A stretch of DNA of 64,000 nt from RGIG7213 sp045544195 (GTDB lineage: Bacteria; Bacillota; Clostridia; Oscillospirales; CAG-272): NCBI GenBank assembly GCA_045544195.1, contig JAZPYO010000008.1, positions 41,264-105,263 on the forward strand, written 5' to 3'. Below the pieces are notes generated by a model. That model made no database searches. It had not been told where the DNA came from and worked only from the letters and a program-made list of their open reading frames with translations. The position numbers and the translations under genes were made by a program. How positions within the stretch are numbered: the first letter of the stretch is position 1; every line of letters begins with the position of its first letter. Positions 1-8,445 of this stretch are shown here, piece by piece.

Positions 1-260
1 TATTTTTGGATGAACCCACTCTTGGCTTGGATGTTCTTGCACGGCACGATCTTTGGGAAGTGATTCGTTTTTTGAAAGGCAAGATCACTATCATTCTTAC
101 TACGCATTATATGGAAGAAGCCGAGGCGCTTTCCGATCGCATCGGTATTATGAAAAGCGGCAGACTTCTTGCAGTAGGAACAGTAGAAGAATTGAACGCA
201 TCAGCCGGAACAAACGATTTTGAAACAGCCTTCGTTTCTATTGTAAAGGAGGGGGCGTAA
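1..260 (+). CDS. ABC transporter ATP-binding protein, 5'-truncated by window edge
   Basis: Only the C-terminal end of the ATPase lies in the window; the reading frame is open at the left edge. The visible part starts at the Walker B and D-loop (LDEPTLGLD) and continues to the H-loop (LTTHYMEEAEALSDR), the usual pattern of DrrA/CcmA-type exporter ATPases. The stop codon overlaps the ATG of the following permease by one base, so the two are translationally coupled halves of one ABC-2 exporter. The substrate is unknown. The nearby LytTR and DUF3021 genes are a common partner set for this type of exporter. Confidence 0.9.
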   Translation, partial: FLDEPTLGLDVLARHDLWEVIRFLKGKITIILTTHYMEEAEALSDRIGIMKSGRLLAVGTVEELNASAGTNDFETAFVSIVKEGA

Positions 261-991
261 TGAGAATGATGACTTTTGCCAAGAGATGTGCCAAAGAGAT
301 TTTGCGAGATCCGATCAACCTTGGCTTCGGTCTGGGATTTCCCTTGGTCTTATTAGTGCTTTTGAGCGCTATTCAAGCGAACATTCCGGTAAACTTGTTT
401 GAGATCAACACACTGACTCCCGGTATTACCGTATTCGGATTGTCGTTTATGACACTTTTTTCAGCGACTCTGATTTCTAAAGATCGGGAAAGCGCCCTCT
501 TGCAGAGATTGTACACAACACCACTCACGGCAATTGACTTTATCTTAGGCTATATGCTCCCGATCCTGCCCATCGCAATCGGACAGACTATAATCTGCTA
601 TTTGTTTGCGATTCCTTTAGGACTCGAAATCAGTGTAAATATTATTTATTCCGTTATTGGCATTATCCCCATGGCAATTTTTAATATTGCGCTCGGACTT
701 TTGTGTGGCAGTGTTTTGGGAGTGAAACAGGTTGGCGGTATTTGCGGAGCACTGCTTACCAATCTTTCTGCTTGGTTTTCGGGCGTTTGGTTTGATTTGG
801 ATCTTGTGGGAGGTGCTTTCAAAAAAATAGCAAATGCACTTCCGTTTGTTCACGCAGCAGAAATGGAAAAAGCGTTATTTAACGGAAATTTTGAGATCGC
901 AGCTTCACATATTCTGCCGATTATTCTGTATAGTGTAGTAATAACGGCGGTTGCTGTGTTCTGCTTTCTGAGACAAATGAAAAAACAGTAA
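260..991 (+). CDS. ABC-2 type transporter permease
   Basis: This 243-residue membrane protein has about six hydrophobic segments and the layout of ABC-2 permeases: a cytoplasmic N-terminus (KRCAKEILRDP), a first membrane span near residues 22-40, and a conserved S-K-D-R-E region near residue 73 before the second half of the bundle. It starts at the ATG that overlaps the stop codon of the ATPase gene, preceded by AAGGAGGGGG. It should form the membrane channel of the exporter whose ATPase lies directly upstream. Substrate not determinable. Confidence 0.9.
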   Translation: MRMMTFAKRCAKEILRDPINLGFGLGFPLVLLVLLSAIQANIPVNLFEINTLTPGITVFGLSFMTLFSATLISKDRESALLQRLYTTPLTAIDFILGYMLPILPIAIGQTIICYLFAIPLGLEISVNIIYSVIGIIPMAIFNIALGLLCGSVLGVKQVGGICGALLTNLSAWFSGVWFDLDLVGGAFKKIANALPFVHAAEMEKALFNGNFEIAASHILPIILYSVVITAVAVFCFLRQMKKQ

Positions 992-1003
992 GGATTTGAG
1001 GCG

Positions 1004-1447
1004 ATGAAATACAAGCTTATTATCGACAAAAACGCAGATGAGGAGATCATAGCAATCGTTCGTGCTCCATCATCTTTGACACAACAGATCGAAGATCTTG
1101 TCTGCGGTTATTCCGGTGCGGACAGTATTATGGGATACAGTGATGACGAGATGCGGAAACTCACATTTCAGAAAATCGAATGTATTACCATAATTGACAG
1201 AAAAGTGATTGCCGTTGACAGCAAAGGCAATCATTATTCGCTCAAAGACAGGCTTCGTGATTTGGAGGATATTTTGCCTTCTTATTTCATCCGCATTAAC
1301 AAATCTACCCTTGCCAATGAGCACTGTATCGAGCGATTTGATGCAGTATTCAGCGGCGGTGTGGATGCTGTGTTTCGGTGCGGCTATCGGGAATACGTTT
1401 CAAGGCGTTGCTTTGCGGAAATCAAAAGGAGGTATGAAGGAGTATGA
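1004..1447 (+). CDS. LytTR-family DNA-binding transcriptional regulator
   Basis: A 147-residue protein whose residues ~45-143 form a LytTR domain: a beta-rich DNA-binding fold with the typical 'FIRINKSTLAN' stretch and a C-terminal 'YREYVSRRCFAEIKRR' helix. There is no receiver domain, so it is the stand-alone type usually encoded beside a DUF3021 membrane protein and an ABC exporter. It begins 12 bp after the permease stop, and its end overlaps the start of the DUF3021 gene by 4 bp. It probably controls this same operon; that is inference from gene order. Confidence 0.9.
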   Translation: MKYKLIIDKNADEEIIAIVRAPSSLTQQIEDLVCGYSGADSIMGYSDDEMRKLTFQKIECITIIDRKVIAVDSKGNHYSLKDRLRDLEDILPSYFIRINKSTLANEHCIERFDAVFSGGVDAVFRCGYREYVSRRCFAEIKRRYEGV

Positions 1448-1899
1448 AAAAATTTGTTTTGGAATTTTTGCGCCGCGGCTTGATTGCTTCCGGTATCGGT
1501 CCGATCGTTTTGGCTATTGTATATCTGATATTGCAACAGACTGCCGCAGTTGAAACGCTATCCGTAAATCAGGTCTGCATTGGTATCTTTTCAATCACTG
1601 CACTTGCCTTTATTGCAGGCGGCATAAATGCCATTTATCAAATCGAACGGTTGCCTTTGATGGTGGCAATTCTGATTCACGGCGGCGTTTTGTATATCGG
1701 CTACCTCGTCACATATCTGCTCAACGATTGGCTTGACTTTGGCGTAATGCCGATAGTAGTATTCTCTGCAATTTTTGTTGTTGGATATATCGTGATTTGG
1801 GCGATCGTTTATTCCATTATCAAAAGGAATGCGGATAAGCTCAATAAAATACTGAAGCAAAAGCAACAAAGCACAAAAGATATTTTGAAAAACAGGTAA
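1444..1899 (+). CDS. DUF3021 family membrane protein
   Basis: A 151-residue protein with four predicted membrane spans (about residues 13-30, 46-66, 74-95 and 103-125) and a basic, lysine-rich C-terminal tail. Size, spans and its place after a LytTR gene match the DUF3021 family. In known cases DUF3021 proteins pair with the LytTR regulator, possibly holding it at the membrane; that role is assumed here. The ATG overlaps the LytTR stop by four bases (ATGA), preceded by AAAGGAGG. Confidence 0.85.
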   Translation: MKKFVLEFLRRGLIASGIGPIVLAIVYLILQQTAAVETLSVNQVCIGIFSITALAFIAGGINAIYQIERLPLMVAILIHGGVLYIGYLVTYLLNDWLDFGVMPIVVFSAIFVVGYIVIWAIVYSIIKRNADKLNKILKQKQQSTKDILKNR

Positions 1900-1966
1900 T
1901 GAGGCATATAAAACCGCAGTTCTTTACGATAACTGATCCCACGATCGTTTTATATCTTCTATATGC

Positions 1967-2000
1967 AAGGACGGCGCCTTATTGGGCGCCGTTCTTTGAT
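1967..2000 (+). terminator. Intrinsic terminator after the LytTR-DUF3021 operon
   Basis: A 12-bp stem (AAGGACGGCGCC with GGCGCCGTTCTT, one G-U pair) with a six-base loop, followed by TTTGATATT. The GC-rich core is strong although the T-tract is short. Confidence 0.75.
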
Positions 2001-2076
2001 ATTAAAGATATCCACAAAAAAGAAGGACGTTTTGCACCGTATAGAATGACTTGCAAAAATATGTCAGTGCTTGCGC

Positions 2077-2108
2077 TTGACAAATCAGTGCTGTTGTGAT
2101 AATATAAT
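2077..2108 (+). promoter_or_regulatory. Putative sigma-A promoter of the phosphoribosyltransferase gene
   Basis: TTGACA at 2077-2082 is followed by TAATAT (2100-2105, 17-bp spacing) or TATAAT (2103-2108, 20-bp spacing), about 45 bp before the start codon of the downstream gene. Confidence 0.6.
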
Positions 2109-2150
2109 GATGTGTGAGTTCATCACAATATTTTTCTACGGAGTATAAAG

Positions 2151-2714
2151 ATGAAAGAATATTATGAAATAGAGGTTGCGGGATTAAAGCGTCAGCTTCC
2201 CATATGTCCTCTGAATGAAAATCTTCAGATAGGCGCATTCGTCATTTTCGGTGATGTTGAGCTTACCGTTAAAAGCGCAGAGGAGCTTTTGAAGCTCGCC
2301 CCCGATGATTACGATTATATGATAACTGCCGAAAGCAAGGGTATTCCGCTTATTCACGAAATGGCTCGCCAAAGCGGCAAAAACAAGTATATACTTGCAA
2401 GAAAAAGCACAAAGCTCTATATGAAGGGCGTTGTAAGATGTGAGGTCAACTCCATCACCACGGCAAGCTCGCAGACGCTTTTCCTTGACGGAGCAGACGC
2501 GCAGCTTATCAAGGGTAAAAAGATCCTCATCGTTGACGATGTAATAAGCACAGGCGAATCGTTAAAATCTCTTGAGCACCTTGTCCAGACCTGCGGCGGT
2601 GTGATAGCAGGCAGACTTGCAATTCTTGCAGAGGGTGAAGCTGCCGAAAGAGATGATATAAAATATCTGCAGTATCTGCCCTTGTTTGACAAAAACGGCG
2701 ATCCCATAAAATAA
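2151..2714 (+). CDS. Phosphoribosyltransferase family protein (adenine phosphoribosyltransferase-like)
   Basis: A 187-residue type I phosphoribosyltransferase. The PRPP-binding signature is clear (ILIVDDVISTGES, residues ~125-137), and the loop 'TAESKGIPL' (residues ~64-72) resembles the pyrophosphate-binding region of Apt proteins. The likely reaction is salvage of a purine base with PRPP to a nucleotide, but the base is not fixed by sequence: the N-terminal 50 residues differ from classical Apt, so xanthine or another base is possible. The gene stands alone between its own promoter and a terminator, with GGAG 11-14 bases before ATG. Confidence 0.8.
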   Translation: MKEYYEIEVAGLKRQLPICPLNENLQIGAFVIFGDVELTVKSAEELLKLAPDDYDYMITAESKGIPLIHEMARQSGKNKYILARKSTKLYMKGVVRCEVNSITTASSQTLFLDGADAQLIKGKKILIVDDVISTGESLKSLEHLVQTCGGVIAGRLAILAEGEAAERDDIKYLQYLPLFDKNGDPIK

Positions 2715-2731
2715 TCCGTTAATAACACTTA

Positions 2732-2760
2732 AACCGATCTTTACAGGTCGGTTTTTTGTT
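2732..2760 (+). terminator. Intrinsic terminator
   Basis: An 8-bp stem (ACCGATCT with AGGTCGGT) closes a TTAC loop and is followed by TTTTTTG and a further T-run; it lies 18 bp after the phosphoribosyltransferase stop codon. Confidence 0.85.
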
Positions 2761-2784
2761 TTTTTATAAAATCAAAACAACATA

Positions 2785-2813
2785 TTGACAAATTAAGATC
2801 ACAGTGATATAAT
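2785..2813 (+). promoter_or_regulatory. Sigma-A promoter of the GntR-ABC operon
   Basis: A perfect TTGACA (2785-2790) and TATAAT (2808-2813) separated by exactly 17 bp, 45 bp before the regulator start codon. Repeats directly downstream overlap its end (see next entry). Confidence 0.9.
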
Positions 2814-2844
2814 ACAGTTAATTCAGATAGTACAGTTAATACAG
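2813..2844 (+). repeat. Tandem operator-like direct repeat for the YtrA-type regulator
   Basis: TACAGTTAATTCAG (2813-2826) and TACAGTTAATACAG (2831-2844) match at 13 of 14 positions and are spaced 18 bp apart. The first copy overlaps the last base of the -10 box and both lie between promoter and start codon. This position fits an autorepressor site of the GntR protein encoded next; no binding data. Confidence 0.6.
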
Positions 2845-2857
2845 AATGGAGAGCTAA

Positions 2858-3220
2858 ATGGCTTGGAAGTTTTCGGGTAAAAAAGAGGTATACGTTGAAA
2901 TTGCCGAACGGTACGAAAATTATATCACCCTCGGCATAATGAAAAGCGGCGATAGATTACCTTCCGTGCGGCGCGCGGCAGAGGATTGCGGCGTCAATCC
3001 GAACACCGTCGCCAGAGCATACGAGCTGCTTGAAAAAAAGGGCATTATAAAGACCTTGCCCAAAAAGGGAATATACGTATCATACGGCGCGTCAAGTGTT
3101 ATGTCGGAAAACGATGAGTGCCTTGATGCATTGAGAGAGCTTAAGAAAAAAGGCATAACACTTGAACAGATAATGTATGCTGTAAACGAAATATATAAAG
3201 GAGAAAGCACTGATGATTGA
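2858..3220 (+). CDS. GntR family (YtrA subfamily) transcriptional regulator
   Basis: A 120-residue protein with an N-terminal GntR winged helix: the motif 'GDRLPSVRRAAEDCGVNPNT' at residues ~31-50 and 'YELLEKKGIIKTLPKKG' after it. The remaining ~45 residues form a short helical dimerisation tail, as in the YtrA subfamily, rather than a ligand-binding domain. YtrA regulators usually repress the ABC transporter encoded next to them. Here the gene overlaps the ATPase start by 8 bp and sits behind a promoter with tandem repeats. Start: ATG preceded by GGAGA. Confidence 0.92.
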   Translation: MAWKFSGKKEVYVEIAERYENYITLGIMKSGDRLPSVRRAAEDCGVNPNTVARAYELLEKKGIIKTLPKKGIYVSYGASSVMSENDECLDALRELKKKGITLEQIMYAVNEIYKGESTDD

Positions 3221-4100
3221 GATCAAAAACCTTTTTCATACCCTCGGCGGTAAAAGTATTCTGGAAAATGTGTCGCTTAACGTGAGTGATGGCAGTATTC
3301 TCGGCGTTGTCGGCATAAACGGAGCGGGAAAAAGCACGCTTTTACGTCTTATGTGCGGAGTTTATAAGGCGCAAAACGGACAGATACTGTATGACAAAGT
3401 GAGCATCAAAGATGAAAATATCAAAAATGACATTTTCTTTTTGCCTGACGATCCGTATTATACTCATAATTCAACGTGCAAAAATGTTGTCGATATGTAT
3501 AAAGCATTTTATCCGAATCTGGATATGGAAATATACCGAGCTTTTATGGAAAAATGCGGTCTTGACGAAAAAAAGCATTTAAGAAATTTTTCAAAGGGTA
3601 TGAGAAGACAGTTTTATATCGCCGTTTCGCTTGCCGTAAAGCCAAAATATCTGTTGCTTGATGAAGCATTTGACGGTCTTGATCCGCTGTCAAGAAAATA
3701 TTTCAAGGATGCCATAATTGAATACACGGAAATGTTCAATATGACCGTCGTCATCACAAGCCATTCGTTAAGGGAGCTTGAAGCCTTTTGCGACACCTTT
3801 GTCCTTATCGACAGTAAAACGGTAGCAACGTGCGGCGATATTGCCGAAAAGGTCAGCAATCTGTGTAAATATCAGCTTGCGTTCGTGCAGGACGTTTCCA
3901 TGGATATGTTTGACGCTCTGCCCGTAGCTTCAATAAATAAAACGGGAAAATTCGTTCAAATCGTTCTGGAATGTGAAAATGAAAAGGCTCGGGCTCTTCT
4001 TGAAGGGCTGGCGATAAAGCCCGCCGTTATTGAGGAAATGGAAATGAATTTTGAGGAAGCGTTTATAAACGAGGTGGAAAGGAGAAATAAAGATGTCTGA
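3213..4100 (+). CDS. ABC transporter ATP-binding protein
   Basis: A 295-residue ATPase with Walker A GINGAGKST (residues 34-42), a variant signature FSKGM (126-130) in place of LSGGQ, Walker B YLLLDEA (146-152) and an H-loop (ITSHSLREL). The ~80-residue C-terminal extension is typical for YtrB/BcrA-like exporter ATPases. It overlaps both neighbours by 8 bp, so regulator, ATPase and membrane protein form a tight three-gene operon, probably for export or resistance to a membrane-active compound (inferred). Confidence 0.92.
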   Translation: MIEIKNLFHTLGGKSILENVSLNVSDGSILGVVGINGAGKSTLLRLMCGVYKAQNGQILYDKVSIKDENIKNDIFFLPDDPYYTHNSTCKNVVDMYKAFYPNLDMEIYRAFMEKCGLDEKKHLRNFSKGMRRQFYIAVSLAVKPKYLLLDEAFDGLDPLSRKYFKDAIIEYTEMFNMTVVITSHSLRELEAFCDTFVLIDSKTVATCGDIAEKVSNLCKYQLAFVQDVSMDMFDALPVASINKTGKFVQIVLECENEKARALLEGLAIKPAVIEEMEMNFEEAFINEVERRNKDV

Positions 4101-5097
4101 TTTCAGAAGATACTTTTCATATCATTTTAAATCATCGCTGCCCCGCCTTGCCGCCGTTACGCTTTTATGCGTGATACTGACCGTTATGACGGTAAGCGGT
4201 GGGTGCGATGTAAAAAAGCCCGAAAACAGCAATTGCAGTATATACATCCTTTCTGTTATCATAAGCGCATGCGCAAGCATAATGCCGATATTAGAGTTTT
4301 CAGAATACAATAACAAAAGAAATCTTGATACGGTCTTTTCCTTACCGGTCAAAAGAAGGAGCATTGCCGCTGCAAATTATCTGAACGGACTTATTCACAC
4401 CTACCTTATTTTTACCGTGTGTACTGTAGCGGCATCGATAACGATGCTTCAGCGTATAGATTACTTTTCTATTATATATATTATACCTTATTATCTCACT
4501 GCTATCGCTTTATCAGCCATCGTGTATTCAATATCTTCATTCATATTTCTCAAGGCTAATACCACCTTTGACGGAATACTGTTTATAATTATGTGGATAG
4601 GCAATATTTATTTTGCCGTAACGAGCGTGTATTATTGGATGCGTCATTCCTTCCAGATAAAGTATTTTGATTTCAGATTTGAATATCTTGTGCTTTTTGA
4701 ACCGATAGACAGTTATACGATGCATTTTCAGGATCTGATAAATGAAAGCGCAGATGCCTTTGATGTCAGCATTGCAGGGCATATCTATACTGCACTGTGG
4801 GCAGTAGCTGCCATAATATGCACAATAGGCATTTTCAGAACGTTTGATAAAAAGCGTGCTGAACGTGCAGGGGAGATATCAGACAGTATCTTCGGATATA
4901 AATTAAATATACCTTTATATATGATAAGCATCAGTCTTTCAAGCCGCAGCTATTATTTCTGCATATTCATATTCTTATGTGCAGTTGCAGGATATTTTGT
5001 ATATAGAAGGGGTATACGCCTTAAAAAAGGCGATATTGTCACCCTTATACTGTCACTTGCAGCATCGTTGTGCGGATTATATATACTGATAAGCTGA
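4093..5097 (+). CDS. Multi-pass membrane protein, putative ABC transporter permease
   Basis: A 334-residue protein with about eight hydrophobic segments and no similarity that I can name. Its start overlaps the ATPase stop by 8 bp, and it lacks a separate promoter, so it is most likely the membrane partner of that ATPase. The segment 'EFSEYNNKRNLDTVFSLPVK' (residues ~72-91) resembles the coupling region of ABC-2 permeases, where a short cytoplasmic helix contacts the ATPase. The last three spans (residues ~275-334) follow a soluble loop. The substrate is unknown. Confidence 0.75.
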   Translation: MSDFRRYFSYHFKSSLPRLAAVTLLCVILTVMTVSGGCDVKKPENSNCSIYILSVIISACASIMPILEFSEYNNKRNLDTVFSLPVKRRSIAAANYLNGLIHTYLIFTVCTVAASITMLQRIDYFSIIYIIPYYLTAIALSAIVYSISSFIFLKANTTFDGILFIIMWIGNIYFAVTSVYYWMRHSFQIKYFDFRFEYLVLFEPIDSYTMHFQDLINESADAFDVSIAGHIYTALWAVAAIICTIGIFRTFDKKRAERAGEISDSIFGYKLNIPLYMISISLSSRSYYFCIFIFLCAVAGYFVYRRGIRLKKGDIVTLILSLAASLCGLYILIS

Positions 5098-5365
5098 AAA
5101 CAGGAATGATTTTTGTTAATATCACACAAGAGAACGGTTTATAAATGTAAATATTATTTGATAAAAATATTTATTCAGTTCACAAAAACAAAATCGGACA
5201 AAATAATGCACAAAAAAGGCTATGATGTATTATAAAAGTTGCCCAAAAAGAGATTTGTACCGACTATTTAAAAACTTCTTTTTAGTTATAGTGATTGTGC
5301 AAAATATCGCTTTTTTGTGCAAATTGCCCATAAAAAAAGAAAAAATAAAATTTATCTTTAGAGTA
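5098..5365. other. AT-rich intergenic region
   Basis: No gene is seen. A 12-bp inverted repeat, TGCACAAAAAAG (5207-5218) and its complement (5310-5321), has its arms ~90 bp apart and is of doubtful meaning in such AT-rich DNA. No convincing terminator for the ABC operon was found. Confidence 0.5.
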
Positions 5366-5394
5366 TTGACAAATCGGAAAAACCTTGCTATAAT
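5366..5394 (+). promoter_or_regulatory. Strong extended -10 promoter of the cohesin/dockerin gene
   Basis: TTGACA (5366-5371), 17-bp spacer ending in TGC, then TATAAT (5389-5394): a consensus promoter with a TGn extension. The gene has a very good ribosome binding site (AAGGAGG at 5421-5427). High expression is expected. Confidence 0.9.
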
Positions 5395-5432
5395 GATTTT
5401 ACCATGTAAATCATATTTCTTAAGGAGGAAAC

Positions 5433-7682
5433 ATGAAAAAAATATTATCCGTTTTAATCGTTGCGGTAATGGTACTTTCGATCGTACCCTTCTCCGCAAT
5501 GGCTGCAGTTGATGCATCGACTGCTTCGGGTGCTCATCTTAGCGTTGACTTCGTTAAGGGCGTTGGCTCGGGCGGTACTACCGAATTCGATAAGACCCAG
5601 AGCACATTCACCATTACCGAAGGTCAGTATGCAAGCATTCTTTTTCAGGGTTGGTTCGCTTACAGCGAAGACCCCACATCATTCGGCTATTCCGTTGACG
5701 GTGGTTCTGTAGTTTATGATACAGGCTTTGCCGGAACAGAACAGCGTGAGGATGTTAAAACTGCTATGAAAACAGCTTATGCAAGAAGCTATAATATCTC
5801 AGCTTCCATAAGCGGTCTCGGTCTCGGCACACACTCTATCACACTTTACGTTAAGACCACAAGTCTTGAGGGTTACTTCCACACTGTTAACATTGTTATC
5901 AATGAAGCAGGCGCGCGTGAGGAATCCGTTCCCGCACTTACAGACACATCCATCTTTTCTTCCATCGGTGCTACATTCCAGGAAGCTGTTTACGTGAACG
6001 GCTACAGCGTATCAGGTACCCCCGGCCCGAGCGGCAACGTTGTAAGAAACCACTGGACACCCCAATTCATCACACAGGGTAACGGTCTTGTTATAGCTGT
6101 TGACGGTACTAACAAGTACGTTACAAGCTCAGGCTATACACAGTTCTTCTCTGACTACAGATGGCAGGGCGGCTACGATTTCACATGCAAATATGCAGGT
6201 GTAAGCACAAGCGGTGCTGTTGGTATCCACTTGAACTATTCAAACGAAGGCCGCGCAGCTGCTCTTTATGAGTACAACGGCACAGCAGGTATCGGTGCTT
6301 TCTCCGCTTTGACGGGTAACACAGGTATCTACATAGTTCCCACCTCTGCTAATACTGTATCTGTTGTTATCTACACTTACGATTATTCCAAGGCTAATTC
6401 CGGTGCAGACGGCGATTACAATGCTTATATAAGTTACATCTCCGCTGACTTTACTCTTGACGGCGTAGATCTTACAAAGCTCACAACATTCTCCGCTAAG
6501 GATAGTGGTGCAGGCAAGATGGAGCTTTATTTCGGTAACTCCAAGTTTGCAAGCATTAAGTACAGCAACGACGGTCTGTACGGCAGCACATCCTCAGAGG
6601 CTGACTGCCCCTTCTATGAAAGATATTATAAGACAGCTTCCATTTGCGATGCTACGGGCGCAACCAAGGTATCCACAAATGCAGCTCTTATCTCTTACTA
6701 CAAGACAGTAGGTTTCGGTGACCGCTGCACAAACACACTTGCTTTTGACGATCTGTCTGTATCCACATACACAGCTCCCGCTGCTACTATCACAGTTTCT
6801 ATGCCTGATGATATCGCAGTTGATGCAGGTGCAACCATCGTGCTTCCCATCGATATTTCCGGTGATACTTCTATCATCTCTATGAGAGGCTCTCTTTCTT
6901 ACGATCCCGCACTCACATTCAGCAGTTGGTCACTCGGCAATGTGTTCAACTCATATGACACATCTGCTACAGTTGTTCAGGGTGCTGACGGTAAGGTTGA
7001 TCTGCTTGTATTCAACAACGAGCTTTCTGATGCAGCCGCTTCCGGCACGATCGTAAAGCTTGAGTTCACAGTTCCTGCAGATGCAGCAGCTGGTACAAAG
7101 TACACATTCACATTCACACCTTCCGCAGATGATGACGTATTCTGCGATCTTGCTGAAAACGACTACGACGCAGTAATCGGTACAGCAGGTGTTGCAACTG
7201 TTAATGAGTCTGCAGTAGAAGAAACTCCCACGATCACACTCGTTGATGGTTCTTCCTACGCACTCAACACAACAAAGGATGTAGTTATAATTCCTTCTGC
7301 AACAAAGGCTACTACATATGCTAACTTTATAGCTAACTTTGTAAAACCCACCAGCGGATCTTTGGTAGTTAAGACTGCTGCAGGTGCAGTTACAACAAAT
7401 TCTCGTGCAATTGCTACAGATTTCTCTATCGAACTTCAGGTAGATGGTGTTGTGATAGAAAAATATGTTGTAACAATGGTCGGTGATGTTAGTGGCGATG
7501 GTCGTGTAACATCCAATGACGCAAGTGCTCTTGCTACAGCGATTGCTGCTAAATCTACAGGTTCTTGGTCTACAGCGATGAAGCATGCTGCTAATGCTTA
7601 TTCCAAGGATTCACGTGGAACCATTGCAAACTCTGACGTTATCTCAATCGAGGCGTTTGTATCCTCAGGTGTATTCAACTAA
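5433..7682 (+). CDS. Secreted multi-domain protein with cohesin-like and dockerin-like modules
   Basis: A 749-residue exported protein. Residues 1-24 are a Sec signal peptide (MKKILSVLIV... SAMA). Residues ~30-170 and ~190-445 are beta-rich regions; the second looks like a concanavalin-type lectin fold (inference). Residues ~449-595 match a type I cohesin-like fold (V..GATIVLPIDISG, SLSYDPALTFSSW, GTIVKLEFTVPADA). Residues ~600-680 are a linker domain often seen before dockerins in gut Clostridia. Residues 683-747 are a dockerin-like pair: GDVSGDGRVTSNDA is a good Ca-binding repeat; the second (SKDSRGTIANSDV) is less perfect. No catalytic domain, sortase motif or membrane anchor is seen. It may be a scaffold/adaptor or a non-cellulosomal surface protein. 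It is transcribed alone. Confidence 0.8.
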   Translation: MKKILSVLIVAVMVLSIVPFSAMAAVDASTASGAHLSVDFVKGVGSGGTTEFDKTQSTFTITEGQYASILFQGWFAYSEDPTSFGYSVDGGSVVYDTGFAGTEQREDVKTAMKTAYARSYNISASISGLGLGTHSITLYVKTTSLEGYFHTVNIVINEAGAREESVPALTDTSIFSSIGATFQEAVYVNGYSVSGTPGPSGNVVRNHWTPQFITQGNGLVIAVDGTNKYVTSSGYTQFFSDYRWQGGYDFTCKYAGVSTSGAVGIHLNYSNEGRAAALYEYNGTAGIGAFSALTGNTGIYIVPTSANTVSVVIYTYDYSKANSGADGDYNAYISYISADFTLDGVDLTKLTTFSAKDSGAGKMELYFGNSKFASIKYSNDGLYGSTSSEADCPFYERYYKTASICDATGATKVSTNAALISYYKTVGFGDRCTNTLAFDDLSVSTYTAPAATITVSMPDDIAVDAGATIVLPIDISGDTSIISMRGSLSYDPALTFSSWSLGNVFNSYDTSATVVQGADGKVDLLVFNNELSDAAASGTIVKLEFTVPADAAAGTKYTFTFTPSADDDVFCDLAENDYDAVIGTAGVATVNESAVEETPTITLVDGSSYALNTTKDVVIIPSATKATTYANFIANFVKPTSGSLVVKTAAGAVTTNSRAIATDFSIELQVDGVVIEKYVVTMVGDVSGDGRVTSNDASALATAIAAKSTGSWSTAMKHAANAYSKDSRGTIANSDVISIEAFVSSGVFN

Positions 7683-7700
7683 TATAATAAGTTAATCTCT

Positions 7701-7735
7701 AAAAGGCGATGTGTTCTCACATCGCCTTTTGTTAT
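7701..7735 (+). terminator. Intrinsic terminator
   Basis: A perfect 13-bp stem (AAAAGGCGATGTG with CACATCGCCTTTT), four-base loop TTCT, followed by a T-rich tail. It closes the cohesin/dockerin transcription unit. Confidence 0.92.
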
Positions 7736-7757
7736 TTATTAAAAACTCTGCCGGAAT

Positions 7758-7926
7758 AATGAACGGATATAGACTTTTGCAGTTGGATAATACTCTGTTG
7801 CGGTATAACATTTCTCAATATACGTTCGAAGGACTACGTTAGAATAAATGAAGAAATTGAGTTTTCTGAATGGAAAGATCGTGTGCGTGTGTATAATGAT
7901 GAAATCTGCATAAATGGAAATATGTG
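7758..7926 (+). pseudogene. Decayed coding fragment
   Basis: An ATG-started stretch of 27 codons (7758-7841) reads MNGYRLLQLDNTLLRYNIS and onwards to a stop. In a neighbouring frame coding-like sequence resumes (VRINEEIEFSEWKDRVRVYN) to a stop at 7926. Residue choice looks protein-like in both parts, so this may be the frame-shifted 3' end of a lost gene. No family was recognised, and it may be chance. Confidence 0.25.
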
Positions 7927-8410
7927 ATATGACCTGATGCAAAAACCGAAAACGATCAAATCGTTAACTATAACAAAAAAGAGTTTTGTTTGTTATTTAA
8001 AATGACAAATTGAGCTTTGATGAAATAAAGAAGCGTAAAAATCGAGGTTTGATTTTTTGAAGATCGTCGATTGAGTAGATTGGGGGGCGGAGGTTTTCTC
8101 GTTATGTGAAAGCTGCTGCAACGGTGCTTTAGGGTCATTTAACGAAAAAACTTATTTATTCAATAGTCTTGTTTTGATTTTCTGATATATAACGCTTTTT
8201 TTATGGCGGTTTTCTTGATATTTGCGGACGGTGATTTTTGTGATTGTTTTTTTTCATTATCGGTAGAGGAGAAGCTCGATCTGATCTTGCATTATTTGGT
8301 GAGAATTGATTAAAAAAAATGCTGTTTATCCGAAAAAACGGTGTGAAAAAGCAAATATTTAAAGAAAAATGTAATTAACAATTAATTTACAAATAATGAT
8401 TCAATGACTA
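7927..8410. other. AT-rich intergenic region upstream of the ribosomal operon
   Basis: No gene, RNA or repeat could be supported in this ~480-bp stretch. It is AT-rich and lacks long open frames. It separates the terminator of the secreted protein from the promoter of the ribosomal protein operon. Confidence 0.5.
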
Positions 8411-8439
8411 TTGACATTATACTATATATATGATATAAT
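8411..8439 (+). promoter_or_regulatory. Main promoter of the S10-spc-alpha ribosomal protein operon
   Basis: TTGACA (8411-8416) and TATAAT (8434-8439) with exactly 17 bp between them. Transcription should begin near 8446, giving a leader of about 327 nucleotides before rpsJ. It is the only strong promoter seen before the operon. Confidence 0.9.
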
Positions 8440-8445
8440 AACTCC

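Noticed and set aside
5207..5321. 12-bp inverted repeat around TGCACAAAAAAG
   Set aside because: Low complexity, long spacer, no adjoining gene; too weak for a terminator or mobile-element call.
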